Source of the DNA: JALEFZ01 sp039817415
GTDB taxonomy: Bacteria; Bacteroidota; Bacteroidia; J057
Assembly: GCA_039817415.1 (NCBI GenBank)
Contig: JBCBVV010000009.1
Coordinates: forward strand, 111,430 to 175,429
Length of the DNA stretch: 64,000 nt
Direction: 5' to 3'
The notes beneath the pieces are model-generated. The model saw only the letters and a program-made list of their open reading frames with translations. It did no database searches and was not told the DNA's origin. Made by a program: the position numbers and the translations under genes. Positions 25,202-33,455 of the stretch are shown here, one piece after another; the first letter of the stretch is position 1; every line of letters begins with the position of its first letter.

Positions 25202-25963
25202 TTAGTTAGATCCTCCAGCGAATCCACCTTTGTACATGTTGTAAAGTCCTTCAGTTTGAGGAACGATTACGAACTCAGTACGACGGTTTTTCTCTTTTCC
25301 TTCGTCAGTTTCGTTGTCAGCGATGGGCACAGTGTCTCCTTTTCCAGATGGAGTCAGACGACCAGTAGCAACACCAGCACCTTCCAAAGCACGAACTACA
25401 GCAAGAGCACGAGCTGCAGAAAGAGCCCAGTTGTCTTTGAATTTGTACTTGTGGATTTTAACAGGATCGCTGTCAGTGTGACCTTCAACCATAACGTCAA
25501 GATCTTTGTTCTTGTTGAATACCTCAGCTAGCAAAGAGATAATTTCCTCAGAACCGTCGGTCAACTTATCGCGACCAGCTTGGAAAAGGATAGCGTTTGC
25601 TAGAGAGATGTAGAGCTTACCATTGCGCTCTTCAACCTTTACATCATCAGGATTGTAAGATTCGAATACCTCAGAGATAGCACCCTGAAGGCTTTTGATT
25701 TTGCCGTTGTTCTCAGCAACAGTTTTGCTAAGGTCAGCAATTTCTTGCTTAGACATATTCAGGTTTTTCTCTAGTTCTGAGAATTCTCCCTGAAGCTTTT
25801 CATTTTCAGACTTTGACTCAGCCAGCTGGCTTTCCAAAGCGCTTTTTTCTGCAGCAGCGCGCGTTTCTAGCTCTTCGTATTTCTTCTTGGAAACACAAGA
25901 AGTCAGCATCGCCATCGCAGCGAATAGAACAGTAATTTTAAGGACCGTAACTGAAAGTTTCAT
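25202..25963 (-). CDS. OmpA-family peptidoglycan-binding lipoprotein
   Basis: A 253-residue protein with a lipobox (MLTSC, Cys at residue 23), a coiled coil at about residues 28-95 rich in heptad leucines, and a C-terminal OmpA/MotB domain at about 115-235. The domain shows VMVEGHTDSDPV, NWALSAARALAVVRAL and the R.E.V end motif (NRRTEFVIVP), which bind diaminopimelate in peptidoglycan. It probably links the outer membrane to the cell wall. A CAAATTTA box at 26064-26071, read on the minus strand as TAAATTTG, lies about 100 bp upstream and fits the -7 consensus. Codon choice is biased toward GTN/ACN-type codons typical of high expression. Confidence 0.9.
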   Translation of the reverse strand: MKLSVTVLKITVLFAAMAMLTSCVSKKKYEELETRAAAEKSALESQLAESKSENEKLQGEFSELEKNLNMSKQEIADLSKTVAENNGKIKSLQGAISEVFESYNPDDVKVEERNGKLYISLANAILFQAGRDKLTDGSEEIISLLAEVFNKNKDLDVMVEGHTDSDPVKIHKYKFKDNWALSAARALAVVRALEGAGVATGRLTPSGKGDTVPIADNETDEGKEKNRRTEFVIVPQTEGLYNMYKGGFAGGSN

Positions 25964-26262
25964 GATAATTGAGCGTTGAGTAACAAGTTATTCGGTTATA
26001 AAAGGTATCGCCTTTTGCCTTGTGCAACTAATGTGCATAGTTATTGATACTTGGGCAAAAAGGCAAATTTAGTGCCTTGATTGTCTCTAAATTACGAGAT
26101 TATTTAAAGAGAAAATGAATTATCAGATTTTAGAAAGATCGGAAAATCCGTAAACTACGGCCTTATTCAGACGAATATTTATCAACAACGTCATCTTCAC
26201 TTAATTCAAATTTAATCCTGTTTTCTTTGAACATGAGTTAAGTGATTGAATTTTAGGTTTTT

Positions 26263-27027
26263 ATGAGGGAGGGAAGATCAAAAAATATTTTGTGGGCAGC
26301 TTTTTTTATCGGCGCACTCACTCTATTTATTCAACTTTTTCAAGCGGGGAGTATTGTATGGATCCCTATCTTTTTGCTATCCATTCTCCTTTCCTATCAA
26401 TTTCTTCAAAATAATTTCTCCAAAATAATCTTCGTCCTTGGCCTTTCTTTTGTCATTTTGGTACAGTCCTTCCCAAAATGGGTCATTTTCGTAACTTCTC
26501 TTCACCGAGATTTTGTAGTTGATGAGCATCAAAATCTCCTTTCTCTTCAGCGTTTTCTGGAACATAGCCTAGTGATGCTTACCCCCCTTCTCCTTATGGT
26601 CTGGCCAAGGCGTTCATTCGGATTTTTATCTAAGATGCTCATTAGCCTGACCTTTGTTGCTCATGGTTTATTTGCCCTAGGCTTACCTAATGGAACTCCT
26701 GATCATTTTTATGGTATGCTTTCGGTATGTCTTCCTTTCCTAGGCGAACAGGGCGCTGTCATTTTTCTTAGGATAGCAGGAGCCATGGATATTGTAGTGG
26801 TTGTTCTCATGTGGACCAGTGGAAGATGGCGACAATTTGCGCTCCTATATATGAGTATCTGGGGATTTTTGACAGCCTTTGCAAGGCCTTGGTCTAGTCC
26901 CTCAGCATGGTATCTAAGTCTTGATACGATCTATCCTTGGTTAGAGATGAGCCAACGCCTTCCACATGCGCTTGTTCCCTTTTCTCTTTTCCATTGGTAC
27001 AAAGAAGCAAATAGCTATTCCTCCTGA
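26263..27027 (+). CDS. Multipass membrane protein of unknown function
   Basis: A 254-residue protein with about seven hydrophobic segments and few polar motifs. Distinct short motifs are LHRDFVVDEHQNLLSLQRFLEH near residue 84, VAHGLFALGLPNGTPDHFYG near 137 and ARPWSSPSAWYL near 209. The shape recalls DoxX-like quinone-reducing membrane proteins, but I cannot confirm a family. It is followed after 25 bp by the DUF2750 gene on the same strand, so the two may be cotranscribed. Confidence 0.6.
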   Translation: MREGRSKNILWAAFFIGALTLFIQLFQAGSIVWIPIFLLSILLSYQFLQNNFSKIIFVLGLSFVILVQSFPKWVIFVTSLHRDFVVDEHQNLLSLQRFLEHSLVMLTPLLLMVWPRRSFGFLSKMLISLTFVAHGLFALGLPNGTPDHFYGMLSVCLPFLGEQGAVIFLRIAGAMDIVVVVLMWTSGRWRQFALLYMSIWGFLTAFARPWSSPSAWYLSLDTIYPWLEMSQRLPHALVPFSLFHWYKEANSYSS

Positions 27028-27052
27028 ATTTGTTTTTATATAGCTTAGCGAC

Positions 27053-27463
27053 ATGGATTCAAACAAGCTTGAAGCATACAAATCTCTTTCACCCGAAGAT
27101 CTTTATCAGAACTTTGTGGAAAATGTCGCCCAAATGGAAGCCATGTGGGGGCTGTATGATGAGAAAAACGATGGTTGGGCGATGACCGTAAGTGAAGGGG
27201 AAAAGGAAAGACTAGTCGTGTGGTCTGATTCTGCCTTGGCCAATTCCCACGCATCTGGCGGGTGGAAAACCTATGAAATGGAGACAATGGATTTATATGG
27301 CTTCGTTGAATCCGGAATCCAAGAACTCAAAGATGCGGGAAGAGGGATAAGTATCATGTACCTTCAAGGATTGGGGGGGCTGGATGTAGATCTGGATTAT
27401 TTGAAAAGAGATTTGTTGGATGCGGTTAGAGCCATACATGGAGAAGATGCTGAGGAGGATTAA
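27053..27463 (+). CDS. DUF2750-like small cytoplasmic protein
   Basis: A 136-residue protein without signal or membrane segment. Residues about 18-95 resemble DUF2750: LYQNFVENVAQMEAMWGLYDE, then GWAMTVSEGEKERLVVWSD, and WKTYEMETMDLYGFV. DUF2750 proteins are small, widespread and uncharacterised. The C terminus (GGLDVDLDYLKRDLLDAVRA) is acidic and helical. A terminator begins 29 bp after the stop codon. Function is unknown. Confidence 0.7.
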   Translation: MDSNKLEAYKSLSPEDLYQNFVENVAQMEAMWGLYDEKNDGWAMTVSEGEKERLVVWSDSALANSHASGGWKTYEMETMDLYGFVESGIQELKDAGRGISIMYLQGLGGLDVDLDYLKRDLLDAVRAIHGEDAEED

Positions 27464-27492
27464 TGACATAGCCATTAAAAGAGAATAAAAAG

Positions 27493-27518
27493 AGGCCGAC
27501 AAAAAGTCGGCCTTTCGT
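27493..27518 (+). terminator. Terminator after the DUF2750-like gene
   Basis: AGGCCGAC (27493-27500), an AAAAA loop and GTCGGCCT (27506-27513) are followed by TTCGTAT. It may also serve the convergent superoxide dismutase gene. Confidence 0.75.
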
Positions 27519-27543
27519 ATTTATATCACACAAGTATCTCCTA

Positions 27544-28281
27544 TTAAGACACTTTATCGTAATTCTCTGACACCTGCTTCCAATTGATCAGATTGAAGAA
27601 GTTGTTGACATAATCACCTCTCATGTTTTTGTATTTGAGGTAATAAGCATGCTCCCAAACATCGATTCCCAAAATAGGGGTACCTGGTTGTTCGGCAACC
27701 TTTTTCATCAATGGGTTGTCCTGATTTGGAGTGGAAGTGATAAATAGTTTGTCATCGTCCCCTACACATAGCCAAGCCCAACCGGAACCAAATACGCTTT
27801 TGGCTTCTGTAACAAACTTTGATTGGAAATCTTCATAGTTACCGAAGGCTGCATTCATGGCGTCGGATAGTTTTCCTTCAGGTTCTCCTCCTGCATTGGG
27901 TGCCATCACTTTCCAGAAGAGGCTATGGTTATAATGACCACCACCGTTGTTTCTTACTCCAGTCTCAGAATCATCTCCACTCAATCCCGCAAGAATAGCG
28001 GTTAGCTCTTGTCCTGCAAATGAGCTTCCTTCAAGGGCTTTATTTAGCTTTCTGACATAACCTGCATGATGCTTGTCATGGTGAATTTCCATGGTGCGGG
28101 CATCGATATGTGGCTCAAGGGCATTGAATTCGTAATCCAATTTGGGTAGTTCGAAAAGCCCCGAGGTTTTTTTATCGTCTTTCTTTTCACCCGTAGCTGC
28201 ATTATCACAGGCTACAAATGGGTTAGCAATGATTCCGGCAGTTGTAATTGCTGAAACTTTGAGGAAGGTTCTTTTATCCAT
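27544..28281 (-). CDS. Exported Fe/Mn superoxide dismutase
   Basis: A 245-residue protein whose residues about 45-245 match iron/manganese superoxide dismutase, which converts superoxide to hydrogen peroxide and oxygen. Metal ligands are visible: a His in MEIHHDKHHAGY near 65-76, a His in GGHYNHSLFW near 115-124, and Asp and His in GIDVWEHAYYLKY near 204-216. The unusual part is the N terminus, MDKRTFLKVSAITTAG followed by NPFVAC. KRTFLK resembles a weak Tat signal, and FVAC resembles a lipobox, so the enzyme is likely exported and perhaps lipid anchored. The typical cytosolic form lacks the first roughly 40 residues. Fe or Mn preference cannot be read reliably. Confidence 0.9.
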   Translation of the reverse strand: MDKRTFLKVSAITTAGIIANPFVACDNAATGEKKDDKKTSGLFELPKLDYEFNALEPHIDARTMEIHHDKHHAGYVRKLNKALEGSSFAGQELTAILAGLSGDDSETGVRNNGGGHYNHSLFWKVMAPNAGGEPEGKLSDAMNAAFGNYEDFQSKFVTEAKSVFGSGWAWLCVGDDDKLFITSTPNQDNPLMKKVAEQPGTPILGIDVWEHAYYLKYKNMRGDYVNNFFNLINWKQVSENYDKVS

Positions 28282-28350
28282 GTCCTGGCAGTTAGGTAGT
28301 GTTTTATGTCTAGCTCTAAACTAAAGAAATGATTCAAGAATGGAAAACAT

Positions 28351-28391
28351 ATGGCAAGGATGTAGTATGTCCTTCCTACCATCCTTGCCAT
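28351..28391 (-). terminator. Probable terminator of the ABC exporter operon
   Basis: A 12-bp inverted repeat (ATGGCAAGGATG at 28351-28362, CATCCTTGCCAT at 28380-28391) can extend with TAG/CTA inside. Read on the minus strand it is followed by ATGTTTTCC, a weak T tract. It lies 32 bp past the last exporter gene. Confidence 0.6.
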
Positions 28392-28422
28392 CATCATGAA
28401 CCATAATGAAATGTCCTATCCG

Positions 28423-29136
28423 CTAGAACACCTTTTTCCTAAAATACCAGATAAGTCCAGCTATCACGCCTCCTCCAAATACAAAGGCGATAACTCCATA
28501 GCCGAGCATTTCAGTTGAGCCATTTGCCATGGCATCCACATATTGATACATCCAGTGGGCTGGTAAAAAACCAAATACGTGCTTCATATTTCCCTCAAGG
28601 GCAAAGGCTACCGCGGGAAGAAGAAGAGAAAAATTTAATCCTTTGAAGATGGCAAGGCCTTCCACTTTGTTGTTTGCGAAAATACTCATAAACAGCGTAA
28701 TCATGGGAGCTGGAATCGCAAACATCAAAGCCATAATCAAGGATTCTCCCGCACTTACTTCCACCAATTGGGTTACATTGACCAGTAAGAGGGTAAAGCC
28801 AATCATGTACATGACCCCAAACAGAAGCCGGTAAGCAAGAAAAGTATTGGCTGATAGAGGAACTGTACGAAGGACGTCTAATAAATCCTGGTCTTTTTCT
28901 TCTAGGAAAATGGCAGCAATCACAAAGCCAACGCCCATAGACACCTGCATGATCAAAAAGGCCAATAGGAGAGGGTAGTATGGGATGATTTCTGGAAACC
29001 TCTCCGCTAGGGAAGGGATCATCCAGATACCCGCAGCTATAGTCAATAAGGGAAACAAGGTAAACACAGCCGTTAACATCTGTTCCCTGAATATATTCTT
29101 GACATCATTTACGCCAAGTGATAATATCTTTTGCAT
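28423..29136 (-). CDS. ABC-2 type export permease, second subunit
   Basis: A 237-residue membrane protein with six segments, built like an ABC-2 permease (FLEEKDQDLLDVLRTVPLS loop after the second segment, and LPAHWMYQYVDAMANG late). The start at 29136 (MQKILSLGVNDVKNIFREQ) is chosen because it follows the upstream permease stop by 8 bp and opens with the cytoplasmic amphipathic helix usual here; a longer frame to 29196 would overlap that gene. It pairs with the permease at 29145-29837 and the ATPase at 29834-30685. Resembles permeases annotated as drug (fluoroquinolone) exporters; substrate unknown. Confidence 0.78.
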   Translation of the reverse strand: MQKILSLGVNDVKNIFREQMLTAVFTLFPLLTIAAGIWMIPSLAERFPEIIPYYPLLLAFLIMQVSMGVGFVIAAIFLEEKDQDLLDVLRTVPLSANTFLAYRLLFGVMYMIGFTLLLVNVTQLVEVSAGESLIMALMFAIPAPMITLFMSIFANNKVEGLAIFKGLNFSLLLPAVAFALEGNMKHVFGFLPAHWMYQYVDAMANGSTEMLGYGVIAFVFGGGVIAGLIWYFRKKVF

Positions 29137-29144
29137 AGTGTTGG

Positions 29145-29837
29145 CTATTGAACAATGTATGTATGATAACTTCTTCTCGCAAGGGCATAGAAACACCCAA
29201 TGGCAAACAGGAGGTAGCTATATCCATAGATCAACTCCCAAATAGGCAGAATTTTTCCAAAAGAGGCCTGCAACAAACTAATGCTTGCCTGAGAGGGTAG
29301 GAGGTACCAAGCTAAGGTATCGGTGATACCAAACAGATTAAGGAGAGGTAAACTGATTGGCAATAGGGCCAAGGCCACCTTGATGACATAATCGTTCATG
29401 CTGTTGGTCTTGGCAACCAGCCAAATACCAACAAATATGAAGAGGATCGAGGTCAACATAACTGTGCTGATGTATAAGGGATAATGAAATCCCCATCCCA
29501 AACTAAAGCCAGCGATAACAATGGCAGCAAGCGTGAAAACCAGTGTCAATGAAATGGCCTTAGACCAAAGGTATTGCCAATCCTGCATTGGGGTTACCAC
29601 CAGCGCATCTAAGGTATTATCTCCCTTCTCAAATAGAATTAAGGCTCCAATGAAGGTCAAACCCAACAAGGCCGGATCAGAGAAAATGACCAAAATGATA
29701 AGTTCCTCAAATCGGATCGCTGGAATTAGCCAAAATAAGAGCAGATAAAGCCCCGTAATCACAAACAAAGCTGGAACGATCTGATACCTAGTCTGAAGGA
29801 TCAAATCCCATTTGATGAGGTTGGATAGTGATTTCAT
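29145..29837 (-). CDS. ABC-2 type export permease, first subunit
   Basis: A 230-residue protein with six membrane segments. It opens with a short cytoplasmic helix (MKSLSNLIKWDLILQTRYQI), and the LFEKGDNTLDALVVTPMQDWQYLWSK loop is equivalent to the coupling region of ABC-2 permeases and to the loop in the next gene. Its start overlaps the ATPase stop by 4 bp, so the two are translationally coupled. With its partner it probably forms a heterodimeric export channel in the inner membrane. Confidence 0.8.
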   Translation of the reverse strand: MKSLSNLIKWDLILQTRYQIVPALFVITGLYLLLFWLIPAIRFEELIILVIFSDPALLGLTFIGALILFEKGDNTLDALVVTPMQDWQYLWSKAISLTLVFTLAAIVIAGFSLGWGFHYPLYISTVMLTSILFIFVGIWLVAKTNSMNDYVIKVALALLPISLPLLNLFGITDTLAWYLLPSQASISLLQASFGKILPIWELIYGYSYLLFAIGCFYALARRSYHTYIVQ

Positions 29838-30685
29838 GTTAGACTTTTTCCGGTTACTTTGATGAAGATATCCTCAAGTGTAGCTTCTTCTGAGTGAATA
29901 GTTTGTAGGGTATCTTCCTTCAAAATATTCAAAAAGGCCTCATTCGTGCCCAAACCATCTAGGGCAAATTCTGCAGTTTGTAAAGGAGGTGTCCCGTATT
30001 CCAACTTGACCCTTCGCCTTCCATGCTCCAGTTTCAATTCTTTTGGAGATTGGATCGTCGCCAGCTGACCATCTACCATAAAGGCGATCCTATCGCAGAG
30101 TTCGTCTGCGGTTGCCATATCATGGGTCGTCAAGAAGATGGTTTTTCCCTTCTGCTTTAAGTCGAGAATAATGTCCTTGATAATTCGTGCATTTCCCGGA
30201 TCAAGACCTGAAGTTGGCTCGTCAAAGAACAACAAGGATGGATCATGCATAAGAGATCGTACGAAATTCAGACGCATTTTCATCCCTTTAGAGTATTCGC
30301 TAATCATTTTCTTACCGTGCTCTTCGAGCCCTACCATCTCTAACAATTCTTCGGGCTTCTTAACGGCCTTTTGATAAAAAGAGCCGAAGAAGTTTAGGTT
30401 TTCAATGGCAGATAGCTTGGTATAATGATTAGGCAACTCAAAGCCAACTCCGATTTCTTCATAATAATCATGAGACCACTGGTCAAGGGATTTTTCCATG
30501 ACTTCAATCTTTCCCTCATAGCCCTTCAATAGGCGAATGAGGATTTTTTGGGTGGTGCTTTTTCCTGCTCCGCTGGGCCCTAAAAACCCAAAGATTTCTC
30601 CTTCGGCAATGTCGAAGGCAACATCTTTAACAGCTGCCTGATCGGCACCAGCGTAGGTAAAGTGTAATTGGTTAACCCGAATCAT
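29834..30685 (-). CDS. ABC exporter ATP-binding protein
   Basis: A 283-residue ATPase subunit. Walker A is GPSGAGKST near residue 36-44, the signature is SEYSKGMKMRLN near 128, Walker B is LLFFDEPTSGLD near 150, and the switch His is in LTTHD near 182. The C-terminal 75 residues after the ATPase core form an accessory domain common in ABC-2 drug exporters. It is the first of three exporter genes downstream of the TetR gene. An operator-like palindrome at 30722-30739 sits 37 bp before its start. Confidence 0.88.
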   Translation of the reverse strand: MIRVNQLHFTYAGADQAAVKDVAFDIAEGEIFGFLGPSGAGKSTTQKILIRLLKGYEGKIEVMEKSLDQWSHDYYEEIGVGFELPNHYTKLSAIENLNFFGSFYQKAVKKPEELLEMVGLEEHGKKMISEYSKGMKMRLNFVRSLMHDPSLLFFDEPTSGLDPGNARIIKDIILDLKQKGKTIFLTTHDMATADELCDRIAFMVDGQLATIQSPKELKLEHGRRRVKLEYGTPPLQTAEFALDGLGTNEAFLNILKEDTLQTIHSEEATLEDIFIKVTGKSLT

Positions 30686-30721
30686 AATTTGGGTGATAAA
30701 TGATGGTATGAATTCCTTTTT

Positions 30722-30739
30722 TCGGACTACCCGGTCCGA
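30722..30739. promoter_or_regulatory. TetR operator candidate before the exporter genes
   Basis: An 18-bp near-palindrome TCGGACTACCCGGTCCGA. Outer arms TCGGAC and GTCCGA are perfect inverted repeats. It shares 13 of 18 positions with the element at 31431-31448 upstream of the TetR gene, which supports one regulator binding both. Confidence 0.7.
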
Positions 30740-30754
30740 TTTAAGGTAAAAAAA

Positions 30755-31420
30755 TTATTCGTTCTTATGACCTATTCCGTCTCTCAACATATTCAAAACT
30801 CCGTCTACAACCTCATGCATCTCTTCTTCTCTAATAGGAAAGGTCTTCCCCGGTTTTTGGAGGCTCTCCTTGTATTCCTCATCGTACTTTTCAAGGAAAT
30901 AATTTGAAACAATGGAGGAAGCCTCAACAACCATGGCTGCAAGCAATTCAGCAGGTAAATCTCCGCGTAAGATTCTTTGTTCTTGATAAGCAGTGATTTG
31001 TTGAGCGAAAGCCTCTCGTGCCATCTTTTTATTCTCAACAAGTATATCTCCTATCTCATCTAGCTGCCGTTCTTGAGAAAGATTATACAGAAATTGACTA
31101 TGTCTTGGCTCTTCTTTCATGAAGCGAATCCCTTCCAAAAACAATCCCCTGTACATATCAAAAAAATCCTGAGACTGGTCTGTAAGAATCGGCATAATAC
31201 GCTCCATCTTTTTTTGCTCGGCCAACTCCTTCAGATAGAAGTAAAGGTCTTTTTTATCCTTGAAATATCGATAAACAGATCCCTTTCCGAATCCCAATTT
31301 CTTCACCATTCTGCTGATAGAGGCGCCATCATAATCATGGGAAATGAATTCGTCGAAAGCCGCCTCGATAAAACGCTGCTTCCTATCCTTGTCGAGATTT
31401 TCAAAGGTTTCTGTTGGCAT
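30755..31420 (-). CDS. TetR-family transcriptional repressor
   Basis: A 221-residue regulator. The N-terminal helix-turn-helix fills about residues 8-55 (RFIEAAFDEFISHDYDGASISRM and FGKGSVYRYFKDKKDLY), typical of TetR. The rest is an all-helical ligand-binding and dimerisation domain with no close family landmark. The gene lies 69 bp upstream of a three-gene ABC exporter on the same strand. Matching 18-bp operators lie before both transcription units, so it probably represses itself and the exporter until an exported compound binds. The ligand is unknown. Confidence 0.88.
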   Translation of the reverse strand: MPTETFENLDKDRKQRFIEAAFDEFISHDYDGASISRMVKKLGFGKGSVYRYFKDKKDLYFYLKELAEQKKMERIMPILTDQSQDFFDMYRGLFLEGIRFMKEEPRHSQFLYNLSQERQLDEIGDILVENKKMAREAFAQQITAYQEQRILRGDLPAELLAAMVVEASSIVSNYFLEKYDEEYKESLQKPGKTFPIREEEMHEVVDGVLNMLRDGIGHKNE

Positions 31421-31430
31421 ATAAGTAATG

Positions 31431-31448
31431 TCGGACCGACCAGTCCGG
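31431..31448. promoter_or_regulatory. TetR operator candidate before the regulator gene
   Basis: TCGGACCGACCAGTCCGG, 11 bp before the TetR start codon, has arms TCGGAC and GTCCGG with an inner CGACCAG. Binding here would block initiation, the usual autoregulation. Confidence 0.7.
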
Positions 31449-31699
31449 TGAATATACGAAGAAATGATTCATCTTGTTTTTTTGGCTGAAAGAATAAGCC
31501 TAGAATGAACGATAAAAACCTTTCAGTTCGTCAGTTTCGAGCTAATCAGCTTAGCGGAAAATTGTAGGTTCAAGAAATAGACTGAACAACTGTTTCAAAA
31601 AATCGGAGCAATAAGTTTTAGAATTCCCTAAGTGGAAGTAACTTACATATCAGACTATCTTCATATTTTTGGGGAGAAACCATTCCACACGCTAACTCC

Positions 31700-33337
31700 A
31701 TGCAAAGAATTTTACTCACTCTTTTTTCTTTGGTGTTTCTGTTGTCTCATTCTTGGGCACAGAATTTTTCAGATAGCCCTGCTAGAATCAACGGGAGCTT
31801 CCAAACAGATGTGCAGTATCTTTTTCCCGATTCTATTATCGGAGCTGATGCTGTAGATGAGAGGGTCCTATCCAATACCTTTTTGCAGCTGACCTTCTCC
31901 AAAGGCCCCATCACAGCAGGCTTACGATACGAAGCCTATTTGAATCCTGTATTGGGCTTTGATCAAAGATTCGAGGGGCAAGGCATCCCTTATCGCTTTG
32001 TCTCCTACAATTCTGAAAAGCTTGACCTCACTGTGGGGAATATTTATGATCAGTTTGGGAATGGAATTGTCTTCCGTACCTATCAGGAATGGACACTTGG
32101 GATTGACAATTCATTGGATGGCTTTCAGATGCAATTCAGGCCTAGAAAAGGTGTGGCTATCAAAGGTCTATTGGGCAAACAGCGCAAATTCTTTGAATTA
32201 TCGGAGTCCTTGGTGAGAGGCGCAGATGCTGAAATAACCTTGAATGACTTGGCGCCAAAGGTCTTCGGAGATAAAATCAGAATACAATTGGGTGGTTCTG
32301 TGGTCAACAAATATGAAGAGGATACGGATGTGGTCTTACAATTGCCTGAGAATGTTACCTCCGTAGCAGGCCGCACACGTATTTTCGCTGGGAATTTTAT
32401 CTTCAATGGTGAATACGCATACAAGGTAAATGATCCCTTTTCCCTGAATAAATTTGTTTACAATCCTGGCCATGCCATTTTCGCCAATGCCAGTTATAGT
32501 GTGAAAGGCTTTGGCATCAATGTGGAAGCCAAAAGGATCGACAACTTTGATTTTCGTTCAGAGAGAAATGTAAGTCTTCAAGAATTAACCCTGAACTTCC
32601 TTCCTCCTACCACACGATTGCATACCTACAGATTGCCAACCCTATATCCCTATGCTACCCAATTGAATGGGGAAGTTGGTTTTCAGGCCACTCTTTTTTA
32701 CAAAATCCCCAAAAAGACCAAACTGGGAGGGAAATACGGAACCCTTGTTCAGCTCAACTTCTCTCGTATACACGCACTTGATACCTCATTTGTGGAACCC
32801 AACTTCAGGTATGAGTCCTCCTTCATAGGAGATCCTTCGAACCTCTATTTTCAGGATTTCAATATTGAAATCAACAGAAAGTGGAACAAGAAATTGCGGA
32901 CGATTTTAACCTACATCTGGTTGAACTACAACAAAGATATCATTGAATTTGCTAGCCCATTGGCAGGTTTTGGCATTGTTGAATCTCATAATGTGATTTT
33001 AGAAACGCAGTATAAGATCAACAAAAAGCTGGCCTTTAGGACGGAAGTTCAGCACATGGCTACTCAAACAGACTTGGGCAGTTGGGCGATGGTTCTGGGG
33101 GAGCTTTCCATTTCTCCTCATTGGTATTTTACCGTCTTTGACGAGTACAACTACGGAAATCCTGACCCCTCTCGTAGGGTCCATTATTACAATTTCTCTG
33201 CTGCTTACAGTTTCGATGCCAACCGAATTGCGCTTTCTTACAGCCGTCAAAGAAGAGGACTTCTTTGTGTAGGGGGAATTTGTCGTGAGGTCCCTGCTTC
33301 TAATGGCTTTAACCTGAGCATAAATTCTAGTTTCTAA
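31700..33337 (+). CDS. DUF6029-like outer-membrane beta-barrel protein
   Basis: A 545-residue exported protein with a signal peptide ending near SWAQ (residue 21). The mature chain consists of alternating amphipathic strands separated by short turns (for example GLRYEAYLNPVLGFDQ and DLTVGNIYDQFGNGIVFRTYQE), consistent with an outer-membrane barrel. I associate this with DUF6029, an uncharacterised Bacteroidota family; the link is from memory. It ends in an aromatic-rich strand (NGFNLSINSSF) whose final Phe is typical for BAM recognition. A TATTTTTG box at 31664-31671 fits the -7 consensus. It sits 118 bp before the TonB receptor on the same strand. Confidence 0.72.
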   Translation: MQRILLTLFSLVFLLSHSWAQNFSDSPARINGSFQTDVQYLFPDSIIGADAVDERVLSNTFLQLTFSKGPITAGLRYEAYLNPVLGFDQRFEGQGIPYRFVSYNSEKLDLTVGNIYDQFGNGIVFRTYQEWTLGIDNSLDGFQMQFRPRKGVAIKGLLGKQRKFFELSESLVRGADAEITLNDLAPKVFGDKIRIQLGGSVVNKYEEDTDVVLQLPENVTSVAGRTRIFAGNFIFNGEYAYKVNDPFSLNKFVYNPGHAIFANASYSVKGFGINVEAKRIDNFDFRSERNVSLQELTLNFLPPTTRLHTYRLPTLYPYATQLNGEVGFQATLFYKIPKKTKLGGKYGTLVQLNFSRIHALDTSFVEPNFRYESSFIGDPSNLYFQDFNIEINRKWNKKLRTILTYIWLNYNKDIIEFASPLAGFGIVESHNVILETQYKINKKLAFRTEVQHMATQTDLGSWAMVLGELSISPHWYFTVFDEYNYGNPDPSRRVHYYNFSAAYSFDANRIALSYSRQRRGLLCVGGICREVPASNGFNLSINSSF

Positions 33338-33455
33338 AGATGTTCTTGCCATTCGTTGATTAATAGCTGCCCTTTGTTGATGAAAAGGAGGTAGCAGACA
33401 ACTTTGTATCTATACAGACCGCTCTTGAGGTGTAGAATTCAACATCTATATCCAT

